DNA of 42,290 nt from Curvibacter microcysteis (GTDB taxonomy: Bacteria; Pseudomonadota; Gammaproteobacteria; Burkholderiales; Burkholderiaceae_C), in NCBI RefSeq assembly GCF_028649455.1, contig NZ_JAQSIO010000015.1, positions 1 to 42,290 of the forward strand. Reading direction: 5' to 3'. The notes beneath the pieces were generated by a model, which saw only the letters and a program-made list of their open reading frames with translations, made no database searches and was not told where the DNA came from. The position numbers were made by a program, and so were the translations under genes. Positions 16,339-23,531 of the stretch are shown here, in pieces (within the stretch, counting starts at the first letter, position 1; each line of letters opens with the position of its first letter).

Positions 16339-16931
16339 GCGAAACCTCCCCCTCCTCCGCGCGCCCGCCGCGCCAGCCCCGCAAAGGCACCACGAGCACC
16401 GGCGCCCGCAAGGCCGCGTCCAAGTCCGACCGCAGCCGTGCGCGCGAATTCGCGCTGCAGGCGCTGTACCAGTTCCTGGTCGGCAAGAACGACGCCACCG
16501 CGATCGACCACTTCACGCGCGACCTGTCGGGCTTCCACAAGGCCGACGCCGCCCACTACAACACCTTGCTGCATGGCTGCGTCTCGATCAGCGAAGAGCT
16601 GGACGCGCGCATCAACCCGCTGCTGGACCGCAAACTGGCCGAGATCTCGCCCATCGAGCACGCGGTGATGTGGATTGGCGTCTACGAACTGCAGTTCTGC
16701 CCTGACGTGCCCTGGCGCGTGGTGCTCAACGAATGCATTGAGCTGACCAAAGAATTTGGCGGCACCGATGGCCACAAGTACGTGAACGCCGTGCTCAACG
16801 GCCTGGCACCTCAGTTGCGCGCCGACGAAGTCGCCGCCGACAAGGGCCAAGCCGGTTCCAAGGCCGCGGCTGCCGCCGCTGTGACCGACACCCCGCCCGC
16901 TGCTTCGACCGATACCCCAGACGCGTCCTGA
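16335..16931 (+). CDS. nusB: transcription antitermination factor NusB
   Basis: This 198-residue protein starts within the ATGA shared with ribH. The NusB helical domain runs from about residue 35 ([20 protein letters not shown]) to about 165, with [47 protein letters not shown] near the end, where the residues contacting boxA RNA and NusE lie. It is longer than E. coli NusB (139 residues) because of a basic N-terminal tail of ~34 residues and an Ala/Thr-rich C-terminal tail of ~30. NusB with S10 binds boxA in rRNA leaders to prevent premature termination. The ribH-nusB arrangement is widespread. Confidence 0.95.
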   Translation: MSETSPSSARPPRQPRKGTTSTGARKAASKSDRSRAREFALQALYQFLVGKNDATAIDHFTRDLSGFHKADAAHYNTLLHGCVSISEELDARINPLLDRKLAEISPIEHAVMWIGVYELQFCPDVPWRVVLNECIELTKEFGGTDGHKYVNAVLNGLAPQLRADEVAADKGQAGSKAAAAAAVTDTPPAASTDTPDAS

Positions 16932-16951
16932 ACCGCGCCTGATCCGCACGC

Positions 16952-18136
16952 ATGAAAATCTCCACCCGCGCTGGGCGCATTGAGCCCTTTTACGTGATGG
17001 AGGTGGCCAAGGCCGCCTCGCAACTGGCCCGTGAGGTGGCGAACAGCAGCCGCCCCATGATCTTCCTGAACATCGGCGAGCCCGATTTCACCGCCCCCGA
17101 AGCGGTGCAGGAAGCGGCGCACAAAGCCATCCGTGACGGAGCCACGCAGTACACCCAGGCCACCGGCCTGGAGCCGCTGCGTGAACGCATCAGCCAGTGG
17201 TACGCACAGCGCTTTGGCGCCGACGTGCCTGCGCGCCGCATCGTGATCACCGCAGGCGCCTCGGCCGCCTTGCAGCTGGCCTGCCTGGCCTTGATCGACG
17301 CGGGTGACGAGGTGCTCATGCCCGACCCCAGCTACCCCTGCAACCGGCACTTTGTGAGTGCGGCCGAAGGCAATGCGGTGCTGATCCCGACCACGGCGGA
17401 CGAGCGCTACCAGTTGAGCGCCGACAAGGTCAGCCAAGCCTGGACGCCGCGCACACGCGGCGTGCTGCTGGCCTCGCCCTCCAACCCCACCGGCACCTCG
17501 ATCCACCCCGACGAGTTGCGCCGCATTCATGAGGTGGTGAAGTCGCACGACGGCGTCACCCTGGTCGATGAGATCTACCTCGGCTTGAGCTACGACGACA
17601 CCTACGGCCACACCGGCCTGGCCATCGACGACCAGATCATCAGCATCAACAGCTTCAGCAAGTACTTCAACATGACCGGCTGGCGCCTGGGCTGGCTGGT
17701 GGTGCCCGACGCCTTGGTGCCCGTGGTCGAGCGCCTGGCGCAAAATCTGTTCATTTGCGCCAGCACCGTGGCCCAGCATGCTGCCCTGGCCTGCTTTGAA
17801 CCGGATTCCCTGGCCGTTTACGAACAGCGCCGCTCCGAGTTCAAGGCGCGCCGTGACTACTTCATCCCGGCGCTGGAGCAACTTGGCCTGAGCGTGCCGG
17901 TGCAGCCTGATGGCGCCTTCTATGCCTGGGCGGATTGCCGCGAGTGGTGCGCTCGCCTGGGCGTGCAAGGCAGCTGGGACCTGGCCTACACCCTCATGAA
18001 GGAAAGCCATCTGGCGGTCACGCCGGGGCGCGACTTTGGTACCGCCCAGACAGCCGACTTCCTGCGTTTTTCAACGGCCAGCTCCATGGCCCACCTGCAA
18101 GAAGCGGTGGCCCGCTTGAAGGCCTTGGCCGGATGA
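16952..18136 (+). CDS. PLP-dependent class I/II aminotransferase
   Basis: This is a 394-residue cytoplasmic enzyme of fold type I. It has FLNIGEPDFTAPEAV near the N-terminus, YTQATGLEPLRERIS, the cofactor-stacking region TAGASAALQLACLALIDAGDE, ASPSNPTGTSI (substrate/cofactor Asn), and SFSKYFNMTGWRLGWLV, where Lys237 forms the Schiff base with PLP. An Arg near the C-terminus (FLRFSTASS) fits the alpha-carboxylate ligand. The substrate pair is not determined by sequence; aspartate/aromatic or alanine-type transaminases are the nearest relatives. It lies 20 bases after nusB and shares ATGA with ybgC, so it belongs to the same transcript. Confidence 0.92.
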   Translation: MKISTRAGRIEPFYVMEVAKAASQLAREVANSSRPMIFLNIGEPDFTAPEAVQEAAHKAIRDGATQYTQATGLEPLRERISQWYAQRFGADVPARRIVITAGASAALQLACLALIDAGDEVLMPDPSYPCNRHFVSAAEGNAVLIPTTADERYQLSADKVSQAWTPRTRGVLLASPSNPTGTSIHPDELRRIHEVVKSHDGVTLVDEIYLGLSYDDTYGHTGLAIDDQIISINSFSKYFNMTGWRLGWLVVPDALVPVVERLAQNLFICASTVAQHAALACFEPDSLAVYEQRRSEFKARRDYFIPALEQLGLSVPVQPDGAFYAWADCREWCARLGVQGSWDLAYTLMKESHLAVTPGRDFGTAQTADFLRFSTASSMAHLQEAVARLKALAG

Positions 18137-18579
18137 GCCCGCCCCCCAGCCCGGCCAGCTTGGCCGCAGCCGCCTTCCGCCACCCCGTGCGCGTGTACTG
18201 GGAGGACACCGATGCGGGCGGCATTGTTTTCTATGCCAATTACCTGAAGTTTTTTGAACGGGCGCGCACCGAGTGGCTGCGCAGCCTGGGCATTGGTCAG
18301 CAGGCGCTGCGCGACAGCACAGGTGGCATGTTCGTGGTCAGCGAGACCAGCGTCCGCTACCACCGCCCTGCCCGCCTGGACGACCAGCTCGTGGTCAGCG
18401 CCTCGCTGCACACCGGGGGCCGCGCCTCGCTGGTGATCGCCCAGCAGGCCTGGCTGCTGGATGGCCAAGGCCAGCCCATGGAACTTCTGTGCGAAGGCAC
18501 GATCCGCATTGGTTGGGTTGACGCGGCCAGCCTGCGTCCGACCCGCATTCCCTCGAACATCCTGGAAGCACTTTCATGA
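18133..18579 (+). CDS. ybgC: Tol-Pal-associated acyl-CoA thioesterase YbgC
   Basis: This 148-residue hot-dog-fold protein starts at the ATG at 18133, overlapping the aminotransferase stop by ATGA. The active-site signature YWEDTDAGGIVFYANYLKFF contains the catalytic Asp; the common YHANY is FYANY here. Downstream, RYHRPARLDDQLVV is also typical. YbgC hydrolyses acyl-CoA thioesters and is linked to phospholipid metabolism and the Tol-Pal envelope complex. The gene overlaps tolQ by ATGA, the standard position for ybgC. Confidence 0.93.
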   Translation: MSPPPSPASLAAAAFRHPVRVYWEDTDAGGIVFYANYLKFFERARTEWLRSLGIGQQALRDSTGGMFVVSETSVRYHRPARLDDQLVVSASLHTGGRASLVIAQQAWLLDGQGQPMELLCEGTIRIGWVDAASLRPTRIPSNILEALS

Positions 18580-19283
18580 ACTCACAAGACCTGTCCATCA
18601 TCAACCTGGTGCTGCACGCCAGCGTGGTGGTCCAAGGGGTCATGCTGCTGCTGGTCGGCATCTCGATTGCCAGCTGGGCCGCCATCTTCCGCAAGCTGTT
18701 TTCGCTCAAGCGGGTGAAGTCGCTCAACGAGGACTTCGAGCGCGAGTTCTGGTCCGGCACCAGCCTGAACGACCTGTTCGCCGCAGCGGCTCAAAACGCC
18801 CGCCAATCGGGCCCGATGGAACGCATCTTCGCCAGTGGCATGCGCGAATTCCAAAAGCTGCGCGAACGCCGCATCAGTGACGCGGGCACGCTCATGGACG
18901 GCGCGCGCCGCGCCATGCGCGCCAGCTTCCAGCGCGAGATGGACGTGATCGAGTCCAACCTGTCCTTCCTGGCCTCGGTGGGTTCGGTCTCCCCCTACGT
19001 GGGCCTGTTTGGCACGGTCTGGGGCATCATGCACGCCTTCACGGGCCTGGCGGGCTTGCAGCAGGTCACGCTGGCCACCGTCGCACCCGGCATCGCCGAG
19101 GCCCTGGTGGCCACGGCCATTGGCTTGTTCTCGGCCATCCCCGCTGTGGTCGCCTACAACCGTTTTGCGCGCGACATTGACCGCGTGGCCATCCACCAAG
19201 AGACCTTCATCGAAGAGTTCTCCAACATCTTGCAGCGCAACCTGGGTGCCCAGGCGGCTGCTGCCTCGGCCACCAGCCGCTGA
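18576..19283 (+). CDS. tolQ: Tol-Pal system inner-membrane protein TolQ
   Basis: This 235-residue protein is a MotA/TolQ/ExbB-type proton channel subunit. Three membrane segments are visible, at about residues 16-38 (VVQGVMLLLVGISIASWAAI), 130-155 (around SPYVGLFGTVWGIMHAF) and 168-192 (GIAEALVATAIGLFSAIPAV). It forms a proton-driven motor with TolR that energises TolA to pull the outer membrane inward during division. It is coupled to ybgC by ATGA and followed by tolR after 27 bases. Confidence 0.96.
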   Translation: MNSQDLSIINLVLHASVVVQGVMLLLVGISIASWAAIFRKLFSLKRVKSLNEDFEREFWSGTSLNDLFAAAAQNARQSGPMERIFASGMREFQKLRERRISDAGTLMDGARRAMRASFQREMDVIESNLSFLASVGSVSPYVGLFGTVWGIMHAFTGLAGLQQVTLATVAPGIAEALVATAIGLFSAIPAVVAYNRFARDIDRVAIHQETFIEEFSNILQRNLGAQAAAASATSR

Positions 19284-19310
19284 GCCCGCTCGCGCCCCCA
19301 GGAGAAGCAC

Positions 19311-19739
19311 ATGCCTGCCATGGTTTCACGCGGCCGCGGCCGCCGCACCATCAACGAGATCAACATGGTGCCCTTCATCGATGTGATGCTGGTGCTGTTG
19401 ATCATCTTCATGGTGACCGCGCCCCTGATCACGCCCAGCAACATCGATCTGCCCAGCGTGGGCAAGGCCTCCAAGCAGCCCGATCGCGTGGTGCAGGTGG
19501 TCATTGGCAAAGACGAAAAGCTCGAACTGCGCAGCCCCGGCAAGCCTGAGAAAACCCAATCCATCAGTGCCAAGCAGCTGGTGGCCGCGGTGCGCGAGGC
19601 CCAGGACGGCGATGACAACAACCCCGTCGTGATCAGCGCCGACCGCAATGTGAAGTACGAATCGGTGGTCAAGGTGATGGATGCGTTGCAGCGCGCCGGA
19701 ATCAAGCGCGTGGGCCTGTCGGTCCAGCTGAGCAACTGA
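19311..19739 (+). CDS. tolR: Tol-Pal system protein TolR
   Basis: This is a 142-residue ExbD/TolR-family protein. The short cytoplasmic N-terminus is followed by one membrane helix, INMVPFIDVMLVLLIIFMVT, in which Asp24 corresponds to the proton-translocating Asp23 of E. coli TolR. The periplasmic domain begins PLITPSNIDLPSVGKA and ends VKVMDALQRAGIKRVGLSVQ, typical of the family. AGGAGA precedes the ATG at 19311. TolR pairs with the TolQ pentamer and binds peptidoglycan when activated. Confidence 0.96.
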   Translation: MPAMVSRGRGRRTINEINMVPFIDVMLVLLIIFMVTAPLITPSNIDLPSVGKASKQPDRVVQVVIGKDEKLELRSPGKPEKTQSISAKQLVAAVREAQDGDDNNPVVISADRNVKYESVVKVMDALQRAGIKRVGLSVQLSN

Positions 19740-19756
19740 GGCGCCCCCTGTCCGAC

Positions 19757-20800
19757 ATGTCGACGACTGCCCTGCACCGCTCCGAATTTGCCCCACCACC
19801 CCAGGGCGGTCTCGGTCCGTCCGTGGTGATGGCCTTGCTGGCCCACGGCCTGCTGCTGCTGGCGCTGAGTTTCAGCGTGCAATGGAAACGCGATGCGGTC
19901 GAGGTCGCCGTGGAGGCCGAGCTGTGGTCGGCCGTGCCGCAGGAAGCAGCGCCGCGCGCGGTCGAACCGCCGCCCCCGCCGCCGCCCGAGATCGAGCCGC
20001 CCAAGCCAACGCCAGCGCCGCAGCCACAGCCCGCCGTGAAGCCGCCACCGGCGCCCGCCCCGGACGAATCCCTCAAGGACGCCCAGATCGCGCTGGAGAA
20101 AGAACGCAAGCGCAAGGAGCTCGAAAAGAAAGAGCGGGAGCACCAGCGCGAGCTCGAGAAAAAAGAGCAAGACAAAAAAGAGCGCGAGAAACGCGAGAAG
20201 CTGGAGAAGGCCGAGCGCGAGAAGCAAGAGCGTGAAAAAGCCTTGCAGCAAAAGCGCGAGGCCGACAAGGCCGCCGAAAAGGCGGCCGAGAAGAAGCGCC
20301 AAGAACAGCTGCAGCGTGAAAAGGAAAAAGAGCAAGAGCGCAAAAAGCAAGAGGCCGAGGCCGAAAAACGCAAGGCGGCCGAAGCCGACGCCAAGCGCAA
20401 GAAAGATGCAGAAGCCGCCGAGGCCAAGCGCCTGGAGGCGCAGCGTGCTGACAACCTCAAGCGCATGGCGGGACTGGCGGGCGCGTCGGGCGGGCCCAAT
20501 GCGACGGGTTCGGCGATGCAGTCGTCCGGTCCTTCCGCGAGCTATGGTGGACGCATCAAGGCCCGGGTCAAACCCAACATCGTGTTCAGCGATGACATCG
20601 CTGGCAACCCGGTCGCCGAAGTGGAAGTGCGGGCCGCACCGGACGGCACCATCGTCGGCCGCAAGCTCAGCAAATCGAGCGGTGTACCCGCCTGGGATGA
20701 GGCGGTGCTGAAAGCCATCGACAAAACCGAGGTCCTGCCGCGTGACACCGATGGCCGGGTACCCAGCAGCCTGATCATTTCGTTCCGCCCCAAGGACTGA
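19757..20800 (+). CDS. tolA: Tol-Pal system protein TolA
   Basis: This 347-residue protein has the three TolA parts. Domain I is a single membrane helix (about residues 19-40, VMALLAHGLLLLALSFSVQW), followed by a Pro-rich linker PPPPPPEIEPPKPTPAPQ. Domain II is a long Lys/Glu/Ala coiled helix (about 105-235) that spans the periplasm. Domain III (about 250-347) is a TonB-C fold, with YGGRIKARVKPNIVF and SSGVPAWDEAVLKAIDKTE, which contacts TolB and outer-membrane partners and is the usual entry point for colicins and filamentous phage. Unusually, no tolB or pal follows; a tRNA-modification gene comes next on the same strand. Confidence 0.94.
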   Translation: MSTTALHRSEFAPPPQGGLGPSVVMALLAHGLLLLALSFSVQWKRDAVEVAVEAELWSAVPQEAAPRAVEPPPPPPPEIEPPKPTPAPQPQPAVKPPPAPAPDESLKDAQIALEKERKRKELEKKEREHQRELEKKEQDKKEREKREKLEKAEREKQEREKALQQKREADKAAEKAAEKKRQEQLQREKEKEQERKKQEAEAEKRKAAEADAKRKKDAEAAEAKRLEAQRADNLKRMAGLAGASGGPNATGSAMQSSGPSASYGGRIKARVKPNIVFSDDIAGNPVAEVEVRAAPDGTIVGRKLSKSSGVPAWDEAVLKAIDKTEVLPRDTDGRVPSSLIISFRPKD

Positions 20801-20810
20801 CCCAGAACCC

Positions 20811-20870
20811 GGGCAGGCCACCCGCCTGCCGCTCCATTGACCCGCTGGCGCCAGGACGCGCCAGCCCTTT
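20811..20870 (+). terminator. two hairpins after tolA, possible weak terminator
   Basis: GGCAGGC/GCCTGCC (20812-20830) and GCTGGCG/CGCCAGC (20844-20865) are adjacent 7-base-pair stems. Only a short CCTTT follows the second. They could terminate or attenuate tol transcription before trhP. Confidence 0.35.
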
Positions 20871-20898
20871 CACCGGCGATCCCGGGGAGAATCCAGCC

Positions 20899-22305
20899 AT
20901 GACCCTCAAAGCCCCCGAACTGCTCTTGCCCGCGGGCTCGCTCGACAAGATGCGAGCCGCCTACGACTTTGGCGCTGACGCCATCTACGCGGGCCAGCCG
21001 CGCTACTCGCTGCGCGCACGCAACAACGAGTTCCGCCTAGAGCAGATTGGCCAAGGCATTGCCGAGGCCCATGCCCGGGGCAAGAAGTTCTTTGTCACCA
21101 GCAACCTGCTGCCGCACAACGACAAGGTGCGCACTTACCTGCGCGACATCGAGCCCGTGATCCAGATGAAGCCCGACGGCCTGATCATGGCCGACCCCGG
21201 TCTGATCATGATGGTGCGCGAGCGCATGGACACCGGCAACTACCCCGATGTGCCGATCCACCTGTCGGTGCAGGCCAACACGGTCAACTACATGGCGGTC
21301 AAGTTCTGGCAGAAGGTAGGGGTCACCCGCATCATCCTGTCGCGTGAACTGAGCCTGGACGAAATCGAAAAGATCCGCCAGGAGTGCCCCGACATGGAGC
21401 TCGAAGTGTTTGTGCACGGCGCGCTGTGCATTGCCTACTCAGGCCGCTGCCTGCTGTCGGGCTATTTCAACCGGCGTGACCCGAACCAAGGCACTTGCAC
21501 CAACGCCTGCCGTTGGAGCTACAGCACCACCCCCACGGCGGTGGACCCCAACACCGGCGAAGCGATGGCCGTGCCCATGGACAAGGGTTTTGACTTTGCC
21601 AAAGCCCAGCAAGAAGCTGAGACCAGCTTCTCGGCCTGCGGTGACGGCCAGCGTCACCCCGCCGCCGACCAGGTTTACCTGCTCGAAGAAGCTGGCCGCC
21701 CAGGCCAGTTCATGCCCATCATGGAAGACGAGCACGGCACCTACATCCTCAACTCCAAGGACCTGCGCGCCGTGGAATACGTGGAGCGATTGACCAAGAT
21801 CGGTGTCGACTCGCTCAAGATCGAAGGCCGCACCAAGTCGCTGTATTACGTGTCGCGCACGGCCCAGGTCTATCGCCGCGCCATTGACGACGCGGTGGCC
21901 GGCCGCCCCTTCAACCCAGGCTTGATCACCGAACTCGAAGGCCTGGCCAACCGGGGTTACACCACCGGCTTGCTGGACCGGCGTCCGGCCAACGACTACC
22001 AGAACTACGAAACCGGTCACTCGGTGGCGCACCGCAGCCAATTTGTGGGTGAGGTGCGTCAGGTGGAAGACGGCTGGGCCGAGGTCGAAACCAAGAACCG
22101 TTTCGCCGTTGGCGACACGCTGGAGGTGATCCACCCCAGTGGCAACCAAATGCTGAAGCTGGAGCAGATGCGCAACACCGAAGGGCAAGCCATCGAGGTG
22201 GCTCAAGGCAATCCGGTGAAAGTGCGGATTCCCCTGGAGGCCCGCTTTGCCGGGGCGCTGCTGGCCCGGGTGTTTGAAGCAGACACCGCTGTGGCGGCAG
22301 CCTGA
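20899..22305 (+). CDS. trhP: U32-family tRNA hydroxylation protein TrhP (YegQ)
   Basis: This is a 468-residue U32 'peptidase' family member. It begins APELLLPAGSLDKMRAAYDF and carries the family signature ELEVFVHGALCIAYSGRC, followed by LLSGYFNRRDPNQGTCTNAC. The cluster of cysteines is proposed to hold an iron-sulfur centre. Length and organisation match E. coli YegQ/TrhP, which introduces 5-hydroxyuridine at the wobble base of tRNA using prephenate-derived chemistry, rather than acting as a protease. A C-terminal beta-barrel (FVGEVRQVEDGWAEVETKN) is present as in YegQ. It lies 98 bases after tolA on the same strand and is convergent with the next gene. Confidence 0.92.
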   Translation: MTLKAPELLLPAGSLDKMRAAYDFGADAIYAGQPRYSLRARNNEFRLEQIGQGIAEAHARGKKFFVTSNLLPHNDKVRTYLRDIEPVIQMKPDGLIMADPGLIMMVRERMDTGNYPDVPIHLSVQANTVNYMAVKFWQKVGVTRIILSRELSLDEIEKIRQECPDMELEVFVHGALCIAYSGRCLLSGYFNRRDPNQGTCTNACRWSYSTTPTAVDPNTGEAMAVPMDKGFDFAKAQQEAETSFSACGDGQRHPAADQVYLLEEAGRPGQFMPIMEDEHGTYILNSKDLRAVEYVERLTKIGVDSLKIEGRTKSLYYVSRTAQVYRRAIDDAVAGRPFNPGLITELEGLANRGYTTGLLDRRPANDYQNYETGHSVAHRSQFVGEVRQVEDGWAEVETKNRFAVGDTLEVIHPSGNQMLKLEQMRNTEGQAIEVAQGNPVKVRIPLEARFAGALLARVFEADTAVAAA

Positions 22306-22353
22306 AGACGGCGAGGCGCTCCTGGGCGGCTCGCACTGCATTCGCCCGATGTA

Positions 22354-22384
22354 CTGTGCCTGAGCCTGGATCCGGCTGGCACAG
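22354..22384. terminator. hairpin between the convergent trhP and periplasmic-protein genes
   Basis: CTGTGCC pairs with GGCACAG, with an inner AGCC/GGCT extension. There is no T tract on either strand, so this is at best a weak, bidirectional terminator. Confidence 0.3.
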
Positions 22385-22404
22385 CCCCCGCCGAGGAAGG
22401 TCCT

Positions 22405-22962
22405 TCAGGGCTTGGCTTGCACGCCGGCGACTTCGACCACCGTCAAGATGGCCCGCACCTGATCACCCACTTTGACGTCCTTCATGACGTCCACGCTGCG
22501 CACCCGCAGCCAGGCCATCTGGTGATTCGCGTCGCTGAGTCGAATGCGCGATGCACCGGTGTCCACCGCCACCACGTTGTAGATGCGATCCAGGCGCAAG
22601 CCCTCGAGCGAGCCATCAGGGGCCTCCACCACGCTGGTTTCGCTCTTGCTGATGCCATCGCCCTTGCGCAAGGCCAGCACCTCACGCACGACCAGCAAGG
22701 TGTCGATGTCATCGCCCACCTTGATCTTGTCGATCGACACACCCGCCCGCACCCGAACCTTGAAGCTGACGTCACCCGACTTCAGCTGCAGCTGGCGCTT
22801 GGCCAAGTCCACGCCCAGCACGGTGAAGCGGCTCACCAACTGGTCTTCCATGAAGATCGCATCTTTCACCGCAGGCGCGGCGGGTTTGGTTCCAGATTGT
22901 GCATTGGCGGCCACGGCAACACCCACCATCAACGCGGCCACGGCCCATTTCATCTTGCTCAT
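22405..22962 (-). CDS. periplasmic protein of unknown function with two beta-rich repeats
   Basis: I do not recognise a named family. The ATG at 22962 is supported by GAGAGGTGA upstream. A Sec signal, MKWAVAALMVGVAVAANA|Q, follows a short start. The mature ~165 residues contain two similar halves, each beta-rich and each ending in a KVGD turn: VRVRAGVSIDKIKVGDDIDT (about 70-90) and LRVRSVDVMKDVKVGDQVRA (about 150-170), both followed by a short hydrophobic strand, VVREV or VVEVAG. The pattern resembles small barrel-like repeats of DUF5666-type proteins, but the assignment is not made. It is divergent from the molybdopterin oxidoreductase gene across a ~570-base gap. Confidence 0.8.
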   Translation of the reverse strand: MSKMKWAVAALMVGVAVAANAQSGTKPAAPAVKDAIFMEDQLVSRFTVLGVDLAKRQLQLKSGDVSFKVRVRAGVSIDKIKVGDDIDTLLVVREVLALRKGDGISKSETSVVEAPDGSLEGLRLDRIYNVVAVDTGASRIRLSDANHQMAWLRVRSVDVMKDVKVGDQVRAILTVVEVAGVQAKP

Positions 22963-23281
22963 CTCAAATCACCTCTCAGTTAACAGGTTCAAACGACCCA
23001 AGGCCAGCCCAGTGCCTTGGTCGGGCGAGTGTAGAAATCGCCCTGCTGGGGCATTCTTAGAAACGCAAGCCAATGCAAGTGGAGGGGGGCTTCATTTACA
23101 CGGGCACTTTCAGGCGGGCCGGTAGCGCAATCCATCAGAGGTCCTGGGCCACAAGGCCAACCCGCGACCGACGGGGTGCGAAGGACGGCGCCACACGCCT
23201 CGAAGTCCTCACCTTTGCTAACTTTTGTTGCCAAGCCACTCATCCCTCCGGCGCCCCACACTGGGCTCCTGTCAGAGCTCT

Positions 23282-23326
23282 GTTTACCCTGATGGAGCGC
23301 ATTTTTGCGATACAGGGTAAACCCTG
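23282..23326. repeat. inverted repeat with three ACCCTG half-sites
   Basis: GTTTACCCTG (23282-23291) is matched perfectly in inverse by CAGGGTAAAC (23313-23322). The right arm runs into CCTG, so CAGGGT-AA-ACCCTG is itself a palindrome. Between the arms lies a second small hairpin, CGCA-TTTT-TGCG. It may be an operator with spaced half-sites or a structured RNA element; the sequence alone does not decide. Confidence 0.65.
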
Positions 23327-23402
23327 CACAAAGATGAGGCATGCTGTTGAAACCCGCATGGATACTGGGTTTGCGGCGTCCATCCCAGAGTCACCCACAC
23401 AC

Positions 23403-23425
23403 TTGTCCACAGAAGCTGTGGACGG
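23403..23425. promoter_or_regulatory. palindrome with DnaA-box-like core
   Basis: TTGTCCACA differs from the DnaA box TTATCCACA at one position and forms one arm of the perfect inverted repeat GTCCACAG-AAG-CTGTGGAC. It lies about 110 bases upstream of the molybdopterin oxidoreductase start. Its role is unproven. Confidence 0.4.
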
Positions 23426-23531
23426 AATGGTGGCCAAGCAGGCCTTTGGTTTGTCGCCCGGGTGATCGCCTTGTTCCAGCTCACTGCGGCACCATGGCGC
23501 GCATTCCCACATGCCCATACCGAGGTGCCCC

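Larger units (their letters stand above)
22963..23531. other. 569-base gap rich in inverted repeats
   Basis: I see no convincing gene. The notable contents are a 10-base inverted repeat (23282-23322) with a small inner hairpin, and a palindrome of CAGGGT and ACCCTG halves around AA at 23313-23326. A GTCCACAG-AAG-CTGTGGAC palindrome containing a DnaA-box-like TTGTCCACA lies at 23403-23423. The start of the molybdopterin oxidoreductase gene lies at the right end. Confidence 0.6.
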
